A stretch of 64,000 nucleotides of DNA from M0027 sp021713415 (GCA_021713415.1 JAKJJQ010000003.1:1-64000); one strand, 5' to 3'; shown: positions 8,971-19,008, counted from the stretch's first letter. Translations and numbers: made by a program. The notes: generated by a model from the sequence alone, not told the origin.

Positions 8971-10734
8971 TTATTGTGCTTTTACATCCGCATCTGGATT
9001 TGTTTTATTTGGTTTACTAGATGAAGGTGTTTCTTCTGATTTAGAGTTTAATAATGGTGAATTTGCCTGATTTGCATTTTCAGGTTCTTCTGAAAAATTC
9101 AATGTCTCAAGAAAGTCTAATTCAGCTGCAATATCATCCTGCTCATCTAATGTCATTTCATCCATTTTTTGCGTTGAACTTTGACCACCTGCTGTTGCAT
9201 CTGGCATTAATTCAGCGTAGCGTTGATCAACAATTTCATTAAACTTACCACTACTTTGATCATCGAGCATTTGCTGAACCATCTTCTGTAGTTCCTCCAT
9301 TGGTATATGTCCTACTCGTGAAGGCATCATATCCACCCCAACTGCTTGATAGACTCTTGCTAATGCTTCATGCGCCCTTGCAAAAGCAACTTGCTGATCA
9401 AACTCTGCAACCATTGCTTCAACACCACGACGGATAGTTGTTTGTTCATTACCTTGGTTGGCTTTTTCAAGCTTTATTGCATAGTCGAATAACTGACTGG
9501 TTACATCATACTCTTGATGTGCATAGCCATAATCTTCTTTCTGTAATAAATAAGCTTTTAATGCAATCCTAACTTGGGATAACACCGCCATTGTCACCGC
9601 TGCTTGTTTTAATTTTTCAAATTCATAGTTACTATGAGCTAAATTAACTGCATAAGGACCATTTATTACCGCATTCATTAAATCCCATGTTGCAGTAATA
9701 TTACCACCAGACCAAGTGTTATAGCGCATAAACTGGTCATTGGTATAATTATAACCGAATGAATATTCAACGCCTGGCAACATACTTAAAACTGCTTCAC
9801 GAATGCCTTTTTCAGCAATTTTAATCTGATAAGATGCTTCACGTAACTCAGGACGATCAACTAAGGCTACAATATCCATCTGAACTAAAGATGTTGTAAT
9901 ATCAGGTAAGCTATCTGCAGATTTATCTGGTTCAGCTAATTTAAAATTTTTACCAGGTCTTACATTCATTAACCGTGCTAGATTTTCTTTAGCATCAGAT
10001 AACTGTAACTGCAATTGTGTCATTCTTCTTAATGACTTAATTAATACCTGCTGATAACCAAGTTCTATTAAAGAAGGGCTTGCACGTTTTTCAGTTGCTT
10101 TTTTAGAACGAACTAGAGCTTCTGAGACTTTATCTTTAAACGCAATAACATCCTCATACATTTTTTGAGCAGTCCAAGCTTTCCAGTAAGCCGCTGTTGT
10201 TTCCTGAATGAGTTGTTGCGTAATTTTACGGCGCTGTTCTTCAGCAATTAATACTCGATTAGCTTGTTGCTGCGCTCTTGTATAACTTAAACCTAAATCA
10301 AGTAAATTCCATTGAATACCAACCGATGCATTAACAACTTCTCTAGGGTTAAAGCTTTGCTCATTATTAATCGGCTGACCATTATTATCAACTAACTGTT
10401 GAATTTCATTATTATTTCGGTAGCTATAACTTAATGATGAATTTGCAGAAGGTAACATTTCCATTAATGCGAGCTTATAATTACCCATTTCAAGCATTAC
10501 TTGAGATTGCTGTACACGTCGATCTAAATTATATTTCAATGCACGCGAAATGGCTTCTGCTAACGTAACTGTATGATTAATTTCAGCTTGCCCCTTCAGT
10601 GCATCATCTAAATTATAATAACTATTTGATAGCTGCTCATCATCTTTAATTGTTTCTGGTTTCATAGAACAACCACTGATGAGTGCAAAAGAAACACTAA
10701 GTGCTATTATTTTTATTGAGTTAATTTTCTTCAT
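8971..10734 (-). CDS. TolC/OprM-type outer membrane lipoprotein
   Basis: A 587-residue outer-membrane efflux protein. The signal peptide ends in the lipobox LISGC (Cys22), so the protein is lipid-anchored like OprM. Two long alpha-helical OEP-type repeats with periodic Ala/Leu/Gln heptads follow. The last 100 residues are an acidic, Ser/Asn/Pro-rich tail, longer than usual for the family. It is the first gene of the operon and should form the exit duct for the three HlyD-containing proteins behind it. GGGGTTGC precedes its start. Confidence 0.88.
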   Translation of the reverse strand: MKKINSIKIIALSVSFALISGCSMKPETIKDDEQLSNSYYNLDDALKGQAEINHTVTLAEAISRALKYNLDRRVQQSQVMLEMGNYKLALMEMLPSANSSLSYSYRNNNEIQQLVDNNGQPINNEQSFNPREVVNASVGIQWNLLDLGLSYTRAQQQANRVLIAEEQRRKITQQLIQETTAAYWKAWTAQKMYEDVIAFKDKVSEALVRSKKATEKRASPSLIELGYQQVLIKSLRRMTQLQLQLSDAKENLARLMNVRPGKNFKLAEPDKSADSLPDITTSLVQMDIVALVDRPELREASYQIKIAEKGIREAVLSMLPGVEYSFGYNYTNDQFMRYNTWSGGNITATWDLMNAVINGPYAVNLAHSNYEFEKLKQAAVTMAVLSQVRIALKAYLLQKEDYGYAHQEYDVTSQLFDYAIKLEKANQGNEQTTIRRGVEAMVAEFDQQVAFARAHEALARVYQAVGVDMMPSRVGHIPMEELQKMVQQMLDDQSSGKFNEIVDQRYAELMPDATAGGQSSTQKMDEMTLDEQDDIAAELDFLETLNFSEEPENANQANSPLLNSKSEETPSSSKPNKTNPDADVKAQ

Positions 10735-10856
10735 CTGCGCAACCCCTGTTCATCGAAGTACTAATAATAAGCATAGAACATTTTTCGGAATTGCAAAACT
10801 TTTTGAGCAAAAAATATTCAAAAAATTATATTATTATTCTAAAAATTTCCCATTTA

Positions 10857-11423
10857 CTAGGTCTTAGGTAACGTTACACCTACCTGTCCTTGGTATTTTC
10901 CATCTCTATCTTTATATGAAATATCGCAGATTTCATCTGACTGTATAAATAGCATTTGCGCAACACCTTCATTTGCATAGATTTTTGCAGGTAATGGTGT
11001 CGTGTTAGAGAATTCTAACGTTACATGTCCTTCCCACTCAGGTTCTAATGGTGTTACATTAACAATAATACCACAACGGGCATAAGTAGACTTACCTAAA
11101 CAAATGGTTAATACATCTCTTGGGATACGGAAATACTCTACCGTTCTAGCTAATGCAAAAGAATTGGGCGGTATAATACAAACATCACCTGTAAAATCTA
11201 CAAAGCCATCATTAGTAAAATCTTTAGGATCAACAACCGCTGAATTAATATTAGTAAAAATTTTAAATTCATTGGAGCAGCGAACATCATAGCCATAGCT
11301 AGAAGTCCCATGAGATATGATTCTTTGAGAGCCATCATAGCGTACTTGTTGAGGCTCAAATGGTTCAATCATATTACACTCATTTGCCATTCTACGAATC
11401 CAATGATCTGATTTAATTGTCAT
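10857..11423 (-). CDS. dcd: dCTP deaminase
   Basis: A 188-residue trimeric enzyme converting dCTP to dUTP for thymidylate synthesis. The signature GTSSYGYDVR, the SxxAR-like FALARTVEYFRIPRDV and the catalytic-loop region LEPEWEGHVTLEFSN are all present, and the length is standard. AAAGGAG lies 9 bp before the ATG. It follows apbC by 6 bp on the same strand, so the pair is probably co-transcribed. Confidence 0.96.
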   Translation of the reverse strand: MTIKSDHWIRRMANECNMIEPFEPQQVRYDGSQRIISHGTSSYGYDVRCSNEFKIFTNINSAVVDPKDFTNDGFVDFTGDVCIIPPNSFALARTVEYFRIPRDVLTICLGKSTYARCGIIVNVTPLEPEWEGHVTLEFSNTTPLPAKIYANEGVAQMLFIQSDEICDISYKDRDGKYQGQVGVTLPKT

Positions 11424-11429
11424 AAATAA

Positions 11430-12533
11430 TTACTCCTTTGAAAGTTCGACTTTGACCTTAGGCATATTCTGATTATGATTTTTAGGTCTTAATGATAAAT
11501 AAGCTGAGCTAGCTAATGCAATATTATAATAACACTGACTAATATCGCTTTCTGGACTAGCAATAACTGTTGGACAGCCTCTATCTGCATCATTTCTAAT
11601 ATCTATTGTTAATGGGATTTTACCTAGTAGTGGTACTTCTGTATTTGTTGATAAGCGCTGACCACCGCCATGTCCAAATATTGCCTGTTCATGACCACAA
11701 TTAGGGCAAATATATGTACTCATATTCTCTATAACACCCAATACTGAAATACCTACTTTTTGAAACATGGCAATTGCTCTGTTTGCATCTAGTAAAGATA
11801 AATCTTGCGGTGTTGTAATCACAAGCCCACCAGTAACAGGGACATCTTTGGCAATTGTTAGCTGGATATCCCCAGTTCCAGGTGGTAAATCAACTAATAA
11901 ATAATCCAACTGAGGCCATTTAGTATCATTTAACAATTGTCTTAATGCCTGACTAACCATAGGTCCACGCCATATCATTGCAGCATCCATATTAACTAAA
12001 TTGCCGATAGAAATCATATAGATACCACAAGAACTTAATGGTGTAAATTGACGCTCTGCCACCATTTCTGGCGCATCATAGTTGCCCATTATTTGTGGCT
12101 GGCTTGGACCATAAATATCTGCATCTAATATACCTACTTGCGCACCTTGAGCCTTTAATGCTAGTGCTAAATTAGCTGTGATCGTCGACTTACCTACCCC
12201 ACCTTTGCCTGATGCAATTAAAATAATATTTTTTATTTTTTGGTGAGATGCTTTAACCAACTGATTCTTGTGCGATGCAATATTATTTATTACCTCAAAT
12301 TTAAGCTCAAATAATTTACTTTCTTGTAAAAATTGCTTATTGAGTATCTCTGTCCATTGGGCAATTAAGTTTGCTTTTTTAGCCTCTTGGATATAAAAAC
12401 CCAAACTCAATTGAATTGTAATGACGCCCTTATGCTCGAAAATATCGCATTTATTTAAAATGTGCCCTAACGGCAATGCAATAAATGGTAAGGCTAATTG
12501 CTTTACTGCATCTTTAATCGCTTCTAGATTCAT
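11430..12533 (-). CDS. apbC: Iron-sulfur cluster carrier protein ApbC (Mrp/NBP35 family ATPase)
   Basis: A 367-residue P-loop ATPase that carries and delivers Fe-S clusters. The deviant Walker A GKGGVGKST lies at about residue 110. VDLPPGTGD follows, with the cluster-binding CPNCGHE near residue 276. The first 95 residues form the small DUF59-like N-terminal domain. It is transcribed away from phaA with 167 bp between them and is followed closely by dcd. Confidence 0.93.
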   Translation of the reverse strand: MNLEAIKDAVKQLALPFIALPLGHILNKCDIFEHKGVITIQLSLGFYIQEAKKANLIAQWTEILNKQFLQESKLFELKFEVINNIASHKNQLVKASHQKIKNIILIASGKGGVGKSTITANLALALKAQGAQVGILDADIYGPSQPQIMGNYDAPEMVAERQFTPLSSCGIYMISIGNLVNMDAAMIWRGPMVSQALRQLLNDTKWPQLDYLLVDLPPGTGDIQLTIAKDVPVTGGLVITTPQDLSLLDANRAIAMFQKVGISVLGVIENMSTYICPNCGHEQAIFGHGGGQRLSTNTEVPLLGKIPLTIDIRNDADRGCPTVIASPESDISQCYYNIALASSAYLSLRPKNHNQNMPKVKVELSKE

Positions 12534-12700
12534 AGAATATGTATATTACTCAATTTTGTTATTCTAACTTAGCAAAAAATTATACTGTAATTACAAAACA
12601 AAACAAACTTCATTTCTGTTCTAACAAGATTCTGCTAAACTATTGCCAAAATATTAGCAATCAAATGATCAATAACTGTTTAAATTTAAGGACTAAACCG

Positions 12701-13882
12701 ATGGAAAATGTTGTCATTGTTGCAGCCTATCGCACACCAATTGGTAATTTTAACGGCGCGTTATCAAATATCCCTGCCCATCGATTAGGCGCTAACGTTA
12801 TTAAGCATTTAATTAGCCAAACTCAAGTTAAACCAGAAATGGTTGATCGAGTCATTATGGGACAAGTTTTAACCGCTGCTTGTGGCCAGAATCCAGCCCG
12901 TCAAGCAGCGATTAAAGCTGGATTGCCTAAAGAGACTTGCGCAATGACAGTGAATCATGTTTGTGGCTCTGGTCTAAGTGCAATTCAAATGGCTGCCCAA
13001 GCTATACGCTTAGGTGATGCAGAGGTTGTTATTGCTGGAGGGCAAGAAAATATGTCCAGTGCGCCCCATGCAGTAAATAATAGCCGCAAGGGACAAAAAA
13101 TGGGTAATTGGTCTATGGTAGATACCATGGTACATGATGGTCTATGGGAAGCATTCAATCAATATCATATGGGAAATACAGCTGAGAATATTGCTAATAC
13201 ATACGGTATATCCAGAGATCAACAAGATGACTTTGCTGCTAGGTCACAGCAAAAGGCACAACAAGCCATCGAAAGTGGACGCTTTAATGAAGAAATTATC
13301 CCAATTGAGATACCACAACGTAAAAAAGAAGCAATCGTATTTAAGCAAGATGAATTCCCAAGGTTTGGTACAACTAAAGAAGCATTAAATAAACTTAGAC
13401 CAGCATTTAATAAAGAAGGCTCTGTTACAGCTGGAAATGCTTCAGGCATTAATGACGGTGCTGCGGCTGTTCTTTTAATGACTGAATCTAAAGCCAAATC
13501 ACTAAACTTAGAACCCATGGCTTATATTAAATCTTATGCTGATGCTGGCGTTTGCCCAACATTGATGGGAACAGGCCCAATTCCTGCCAGCACAAAATGC
13601 CTAGAAAAAGCCAACTGGCAGGCAAGTGACTTAGATTTAATTGAAGCAAATGAAGCATTTGCTGCTCAAGCAATCTCTGTTAATCAGGAAATGAAATGGG
13701 ATGCTGATAAAGTTAATGTTAATGGCGGTGCTATTGCACTAGGTCATCCAATTGGTGCCTCTGGTGCTCGAATTCTAGTAACACTTCTCCATGAAATGCA
13801 AAAACGTGATGCTAAAAAAGGCTTAGCAACACTTTGTATTGGTGGCGGAATGGGAACTGCCATGGCAGTTGAGAGACACTAA
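12701..13882 (+). CDS. phaA: Acetyl-CoA C-acetyltransferase (beta-ketothiolase)
   Basis: A 393-residue thiolase condensing two acetyl-CoA to acetoacetyl-CoA. The nucleophile Cys is in NHVCGSGLSA, the His in GHPIGASG and the second Cys in CIGGGMG. The frame extends upstream to 12539, but the thiolase N-terminus MENVVIVAAYRTPIG starts at 12701 behind AAGGAC. The reductase gene 51 bp downstream makes this the first step of a polyhydroxybutyrate or acetoacetyl-CoA pathway. No PHB synthase is in the window. Confidence 0.94.
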   Translation: MENVVIVAAYRTPIGNFNGALSNIPAHRLGANVIKHLISQTQVKPEMVDRVIMGQVLTAACGQNPARQAAIKAGLPKETCAMTVNHVCGSGLSAIQMAAQAIRLGDAEVVIAGGQENMSSAPHAVNNSRKGQKMGNWSMVDTMVHDGLWEAFNQYHMGNTAENIANTYGISRDQQDDFAARSQQKAQQAIESGRFNEEIIPIEIPQRKKEAIVFKQDEFPRFGTTKEALNKLRPAFNKEGSVTAGNASGINDGAAAVLLMTESKAKSLNLEPMAYIKSYADAGVCPTLMGTGPIPASTKCLEKANWQASDLDLIEANEAFAAQAISVNQEMKWDADKVNVNGGAIALGHPIGASGARILVTLLHEMQKRDAKKGLATLCIGGGMGTAMAVERH

Positions 13883-13933
13883 TTTTTTAAGTCAATTTAA
13901 CAAATAATCACTTGAGAGCTTAAGGACTAGACA

Positions 13934-14683
13934 ATGGAAACAATGAAAGGCAAAGTTGCAGTTATAACTGGCGGTACACGAGGAATTGGAAAAGCAATTT
14001 GTGATGAGCTATTAAAACGCGGCGCTACTGTTATCGCTGGCTATACTAACCAAACAAATGCAGATAGATGGTTAAACGAAAAAAAATCCCAAGGTCATAG
14101 TACAGTTGATACGATGAAAGGCAACGTTGCAGATTATAATGAAATGACTGCAGCATTAAATAGTATTATTGCCAAATATGGTCATATTGATATTTTGGTT
14201 AATAATGCTGGTATTACTCGAGATACAACCTTTAAAAAAATGACAGCACAAGACTGGTCAGAAGTACTACAAACGAATTTAGGTAGCATGTTTAATGTGA
14301 CACGTCATGTGATCAATCATATGATTGAAAATAATTACGGTCGGATTGTAAATCTATCTTCTGTTAATGCACAGAAAGGGCAGTTTGGTCAAACAAACTA
14401 TGCTGCGACAAAAGCAGGCATTCATGGCTTTACTAAAGCACTCGCTCAAGAAGTTGCAGCAAAAGGTGTCACTGTTAATACCGTATCACCCGGTTATATT
14501 GCAACTGAAATGCTACAAGCAATACCTGAAAAAGTACTCAATCAAATTATTTCACAAGTACCTGTCGGACGCCTAGGAAAACCAGAAGAAATTGCAGATC
14601 TAGTTGCTTTTCTTGCCGAAGATAAGGCTGCATTTATTACAGGCGCTGATATTTCCATTAATGGTGGCCTACATATGCATTAA
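13934..14683 (+). CDS. phaB: Acetoacetyl-CoA reductase (SDR family)
   Basis: A 249-residue short-chain dehydrogenase with the cofactor motif GGTRGIG near the start, NNAG, a catalytic Ser (NLSSVNAQKG) and YAATKAG. Its overall similarity, including QKGQFGQTNYAATKAGIHGF and SINGGLHMH, is to PhaB rather than FabG. It reduces acetoacetyl-CoA to 3-hydroxybutyryl-CoA with NADPH. The leader resembles that of phaA (TTAAGGACTA before the ATG). The FUSC gene follows after 26 bp. Confidence 0.92.
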   Translation: METMKGKVAVITGGTRGIGKAICDELLKRGATVIAGYTNQTNADRWLNEKKSQGHSTVDTMKGNVADYNEMTAALNSIIAKYGHIDILVNNAGITRDTTFKKMTAQDWSEVLQTNLGSMFNVTRHVINHMIENNYGRIVNLSSVNAQKGQFGQTNYAATKAGIHGFTKALAQEVAAKGVTVNTVSPGYIATEMLQAIPEKVLNQIISQVPVGRLGKPEEIADLVAFLAEDKAAFITGADISINGGLHMH

Positions 14684-14709
14684 TAAATACAACTAAATAG
14701 ATCATTTTT

Positions 14710-15735
14710 ATGTTATTGATCAACCCTCGTTATGCAACAATCAATGCAATTAAAGCAGCAATTGCAAGCTTCATTGGCTATATTGTTGGACATTACTTAG
14801 GTAACTATTTAGATGTCACTCAGATGTATAGCTGGATTGTTGTGACAATACTTGTCATCATGTCGGGCCAACCAAATTTAGGTGGTGCCATTGATAAAGC
14901 ATTGATGCGTTTTTTAGCAACTGCATTTACAGCAACAGTTGCGATGGTAATTATTTACTTTTTTAGTGATCACTCATTTATCATACTAGCCTTTAGCCTA
15001 TGTTTAATCTTTATTGGCGTATTTATTGCTAATTCAATCCCCAAATATACCTATGCAGGTATTTTAGGCTCTGTTACCGTTGCAATTACAATGTTTGGAC
15101 AAAATATTAGTGTTTCTTTTGCATTTTATCGTGCGCTAGAAGTATTAATTGGTATTTTCATCGCTTTATTGGTTAATCGCTTTCTATTTCCAATTCGAGC
15201 TGAAAAACAAATTGAAAAATCATTTGCAGCCTCTATTAAAGAAATTAAAAAATTACATGGCTATTTAATTGAAGGTAAATCATACGAATCTCTTCTAGCT
15301 AAAATGTTTGCACATTTTACAAAGCAGATCGCACTATTAAAAGAAATAAAGTATGAAAAAGCTAAAATTCATATTGAACAATATCGTAATATTAACCGCA
15401 CAATTCGCCGCCTTTATCGTTATATTTGCGTCTTACATGAATATATTAGCACCTACCCTGAAAAGCGAGAGAAATTTTCGCACCATGAAAACTTTTTAGC
15501 ATTATTTAATGTGATTAATCAATTACTTCAAACATTAGAAATTAGCTTTACTAAAAGAAAAACTATGCCATTAAAAAAGCTTAATGATGCACAAGATAAA
15601 TTAAAAGAATTTATGGCAACATTAAATATTGCATCTGAACACCGCCATAGCTCAACATTGGTTTTTTCTTTACAATCAATCATTCATAACATTGAGCAGA
15701 TCATTGATGCACAAAGGCTTATTTATCAATCATAA
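14710..15735 (+). CDS. FUSC-family integral membrane protein (aromatic acid exporter-like)
   Basis: A 341-residue protein with about six membrane helices in residues 10-165 and a long cytosolic helical part rich in Lys and His after that. Conserved elements (SWIVVTILVIMSGQPNLGGAIDKALMRFLAT and FPIRAEKQIEKSF) place it in the FUSC/ArAE-like family that exports aromatic acids or related compounds. It is 26 bp downstream of phaB on the same strand, possibly co-transcribed, although no functional link is obvious. Confidence 0.8.
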   Translation: MLLINPRYATINAIKAAIASFIGYIVGHYLGNYLDVTQMYSWIVVTILVIMSGQPNLGGAIDKALMRFLATAFTATVAMVIIYFFSDHSFIILAFSLCLIFIGVFIANSIPKYTYAGILGSVTVAITMFGQNISVSFAFYRALEVLIGIFIALLVNRFLFPIRAEKQIEKSFAASIKEIKKLHGYLIEGKSYESLLAKMFAHFTKQIALLKEIKYEKAKIHIEQYRNINRTIRRLYRYICVLHEYISTYPEKREKFSHHENFLALFNVINQLLQTLEISFTKRKTMPLKKLNDAQDKLKEFMATLNIASEHRHSSTLVFSLQSIIHNIEQIIDAQRLIYQS

Positions 15736-15789
15736 AATACTAGATGGTGTTATCCAGATGTAACTCTAGCAAGCTAAATTATGTAATTA

Positions 15790-16566
15790 TTATTTTACCT
15801 TGGTAGTTAGCACTTGATCATACGCTGTTTTAACTGCTTCAATGGATAGATATTGTTCTGATTTAAAAGCTGATTTTCTTGAAAAGACTGTATAATAATC
15901 TTTACTAAACAGTGTATTTTGACACACATGCAAATTATGAATTTCAAGCTGTTCTTTAAAGTATTCAGCAATTGATTTAACCGTTGGTACTAGTTGTATT
16001 TGATCAGCTAATAGCTTTCTCACAGCTGAGGATAGTGTCGGTTGATAAATAATATCATTAGCATTTTTTTTCTGATTTAAGCATGCTAATAATTCTTTTG
16101 AATAGCTATTGCCTTCAACAAGCCCTACTTTCCAATCGTTAGTTTCTAAATCTGGACAAATCGATTGTTGACAAATTTTATTATTATTCGTATTTGAATT
16201 TGTTACCCATACGTAATGAAGTTTATCTGTTGGCAGTGAACTATAATAAACATCTACCTGTCTTTGCTGTTTTTTAGATACCATCAATGCAACATCAATC
16301 TTACCATTTTGTACTAATTTCCAGCACTGCTTCCATGGCATAATAATAATCTTTAAAGGTATATTTAAACTTTCAAAGGTTTGTTGATTCATGTGAACAT
16401 TAATACCTTGAGTTTTACCATGTTCAATATAATCAAATGGTGGCCAAGGTTCAGCACAAGCTTTGATTTGTGAATTCTCATTATCTGCAAAAAGGCTCAA
16501 TGGCATCATAAATAATATAATTAATAATAAACTTACTTTAACTAAACTATAAAACATATTTTTCAT
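15790..16566 (-). CDS. Periplasmic solute-binding protein, family 3-like
   Basis: A 258-residue exported protein with a signal peptide ending at LFADNEN. The binding-protein opening KACAEPWPPFDYIEHGKTQGINV is typical of bacterial extracellular solute-binding proteins family 3 (PF00497). Cysteines at several places could form disulfides. No permease or ATPase lies beside it, so it is an orphan of the kind that acts as a sensor or has lost its transporter. The ligand is unknown. Confidence 0.8.
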   Translation of the reverse strand: MKNMFYSLVKVSLLLIILFMMPLSLFADNENSQIKACAEPWPPFDYIEHGKTQGINVHMNQQTFESLNIPLKIIIMPWKQCWKLVQNGKIDVALMVSKKQQRQVDVYYSSLPTDKLHYVWVTNSNTNNNKICQQSICPDLETNDWKVGLVEGNSYSKELLACLNQKKNANDIIYQPTLSSAVRKLLADQIQLVPTVKSIAEYFKEQLEIHNLHVCQNTLFSKDYYTVFSRKSAFKSEQYLSIEAVKTAYDQVLTTKVK

Positions 16567-16649
16567 ATTAATTTCACAAACATATTGTTGCTGTAATGTA
16601 CAGTTATTCTAAGAAAATCACATCCTAAAGGAAAGCCTTATTATTTAAT

Positions 16650-17339
16650 TTAGTTGCAACTTTTATTTGGATATAAATGAAAACTAAGTGTTTCTGCTGA
16701 ATAATTATCATCGACATAACGATGCGCTAAATTTACTTGTGATAATGATTGTGGTTTTAAGAATACTCTTAAACAAGCTTTTTGATTGGGGTTTGCTTGT
16801 ATTTCTTTTCCTCTTTTTTGGGAGTAGGTAAATTCAGTCTTATAATTGCCTTTCAAATCAACATAATATGAAGGTAAAAAATTGTAACCATTGATTGAAT
16901 ACGGTAGGTCTCCATTATATTTAATGAAAAATCGCTTCGGTATATCAACACTAAATGATGCATTTTTACTGTCAAATTTCCCTAGCGTAACTGTCTTATC
17001 AAGATAGTAATGATTCTGATAATAATGATTTAAATGGCCAATAAAAACATTTAAAATACGCTGAAAATGTTTTTGTAACGCTTCTTTATCTCCTTGATAC
17101 TTCTGATAAAGTATCGGTGTAAAAATCTCAGCATAAACAATAATATCAGATTTAATCATTGATACTAGTTTTTTATTATTATACTGACTATACCCCCAAA
17201 TCTTTACAGCTAATAAATCCTTATACGTTAATTGAATATATACTGGTTCTTTTGCATAAGCTAATCCAAAGCTTGCTACAAATAATAATAAAAATGAAAA
17301 TAGATAATAATATAATCTAAATTTCAATTGACCAATCAC
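16650..17339 (-). CDS. Hypothetical exported protein
   Basis: A 229-residue protein with a clear signal peptide (hydrophobic YYYLFSFLLLFVASFGLAYA, cleavage before KEP) and a Tyr-rich, basic mature part. There is a Cys near the middle and one near the C-terminus (PNKSCN). I recognise no domain. The start is GTG, supported by GGAG 8 bp upstream. It lies between the copper-RiPP operon and the solute-binding gene on the same strand. Confidence 0.65.
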   Translation of the reverse strand: MIGQLKFRLYYYLFSFLLLFVASFGLAYAKEPVYIQLTYKDLLAVKIWGYSQYNNKKLVSMIKSDIIVYAEIFTPILYQKYQGDKEALQKHFQRILNVFIGHLNHYYQNHYYLDKTVTLGKFDSKNASFSVDIPKRFFIKYNGDLPYSINGYNFLPSYYVDLKGNYKTEFTYSQKRGKEIQANPNQKACLRVFLKPQSLSQVNLAHRYVDDNYSAETLSFHLYPNKSCN

Positions 17340-17417
17340 TAAGCGAACTCCACAGTATATAATTTTCTAATCAACATATAAATTACTACTAATTCTAATA
17401 CGAGTAGTGCTTTAAAA

Positions 17418-18164
17418 TCAATCAGCAAATAAAATGCCTACATTAAGAAGTTTAGTAACCAACATTTGATTTGATAGAATAAATTGATTAGCATCAGCTA
17501 TATTTAACTCAGAAGCTAGCTCTTGCATCGCTTTAATAGCAACCTTAGGCTTATCTTTTAACATCAAGATAAATTTTGCACTAACTGCATTTAATTCCAT
17601 AAACTTCACTTGATCTTGATCGTTACGATAAATACATAAATAAGTTGCAACTTGCTCATCAACTGTTGGTTGGTAGGAGACACTAATTTGGTGAACTTTA
17701 TAATGATAGGCAACTACTTCTGCTAAAGAAGATACATATAATTTAGCACTTTCAAAATTAATTACATCAACCGTTGGCTTTGGTGGATTACCTTCTGCGA
17801 TATCTAATACAAGCTCCATCCATTCATAATGTGCTAACTCATTAATGAAGGGTAGTTCATCAATTAATGGTTTATTTTCTAATAAATAAGATAAAAATTC
17901 TTCCGGAATTTCATAAAATAGAGGTGTTTGAGCATGAGAGTGTGCATAAAAATTCTCTACTAAAAGCTGCCACCGACTGCCTTTTAAAATTTCGGATAAT
18001 ATTGGAAAACAATTCGTTAATATTTCCTTGATACTACTGATAAAACAGGATCGATAAACTTCAATTCGTTCAGCTGGCACTTCTTTTAAATCACTTTTTT
18101 CATCACTACCGTGGCGAATTTGTTTTGTAAATGCAATCTGTAATTGCTGAAAATCAGCTACCAT
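17418..18164 (-). CDS. bufC: RiPP-modification partner protein, DUF2063 (BufC/HvfC-like)
   Basis: A protein of about 248 residues of the DUF2063 family, the putative DNA-binding-like partner that presents the precursor peptide to the DUF692 enzyme. The N-terminal DFQQLQIAFTKQIR and VYRSCFISSIKEILTNCFPILSEIL segments are typical. The open frame begins at 18191, but MVADFQQLQ at 18164 matches the family start, with AAGGA upstream. It overlaps the end of bufB by 11 bp, as expected for a coupled operon. Confidence 0.83.
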   Translation of the reverse strand: MVADFQQLQIAFTKQIRHGSDEKSDLKEVPAERIEVYRSCFISSIKEILTNCFPILSEILKGSRWQLLVENFYAHSHAQTPLFYEIPEEFLSYLLENKPLIDELPFINELAHYEWMELVLDIAEGNPPKPTVDVINFESAKLYVSSLAEVVAYHYKVHQISVSYQPTVDEQVATYLCIYRNDQDQVKFMELNAVSAKFILMLKDKPKVAIKAMQELASELNIADANQFILSNQMLVTKLLNVGILFAD

Positions 18165-19008
18165 ATAATTGATATTCCTTCTGATATGCATATTGGATTT
18201 TTTTTAAATCATCAACCTCAGATAATAATTCATGAAGCTTGGGAACATCATTATCTCGCTCTAATAGTGTAGGAACTAACCCAAATTGTTCATAGGCTTT
18301 ATCTAATAAGCTCCATACAGGCTCTATTACTTTATCTCCATGGGTATCAATAATTAAATCAAAAGACTTCTGCCAATGGCCAGCCACATGAAAATAAGCA
18401 ATGTTTTCTTTTGGCATTTCTTGTAAAAATATCAATGGGTCATAGTTATGATTAACACTATTGACATAAATATTATTCACATCTAATAGTAAAAGGCAAT
18501 TTGCCTCCTCTATCACAGCATTAATAAATTCTGCTTCAGTTAACCTCCCTGGCATTTTTGCATAGTAAGAAACATTTTCTAATGCAATTTGTTGCTCTAG
18601 GATATCTTGCACTTGAATAATACGCTTGGCAATATAAGAGACAGCCTCTTCAGTAAAAGGCATGGGCATTAAGTCATATAATTGTCCATATTCATCACTA
18701 CAATAGCTTAAATGTTCGCTATAAAATTGAATTTTATGTGTTTGAAAAAATTGCTTTAGTCTTTGAACAAAAGTAACATCAATTGGCTGTAATCCACCAA
18801 TGGATAATGACAATCCATGGCAAATTATTGGATATTGCTCACTATAGGCTTTAAACAACTTACCTCTTTTCCCTCCAATATCAAGCCAGTTTTCAGGAGC
18901 AACCTCTAAGAAATCAATTGGCTTAGGGTTAAGATAAAGTAAATCCTCTAAAAATTCATTCCTTAACCCTAACCCACAATAGCCTAAGCTAGCTAAGGCA
19001 TTGGTCAT
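18154..19008 (-). CDS. bufB: DUF692 multinuclear iron RiPP-modifying enzyme (BufB/HvfB/MbnB-like)
   Basis: A 284-residue TIM-barrel protein of the DUF692 (UPF0276) family. Members use a multi-iron centre to convert Cys residues of a precursor into oxazolone/thioamide or thiooxazole-type groups that bind copper. The conserved YCGLGLRNEF, CHGLSLSIGG, YSEHLSYC, ALENVSYYA, LLDVNNIYVNSVNH, HVAGHW and IDTHGD segments carry the His/Asp/Glu metal ligands. It overlaps bufA by 4 bp and bufC by 11 bp. Confidence 0.9.
   Translation of the reverse strand: MTNALASLGYCGLGLRNEFLEDLLYLNPKPIDFLEVAPENWLDIGGKRGKLFKAYSEQYPIICHGLSLSIGGLQPIDVTFVQRLKQFFQTHKIQFYSEHLSYCSDEYGQLYDLMPMPFTEEAVSYIAKRIIQVQDILEQQIALENVSYYAKMPGRLTEAEFINAVIEEANCLLLLDVNNIYVNSVNHNYDPLIFLQEMPKENIAYFHVAGHWQKSFDLIIDTHGDKVIEPVWSLLDKAYEQFGLVPTLLERDNDVPKLHELLSEVDDLKKIQYAYQKEYQLYGS

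Noticed and set aside
12539..12700. N-terminal extension of the thiolase frame
   Set aside because: The open frame extends upstream, but the family N-terminus and an AAGGA box place the start at 12701.
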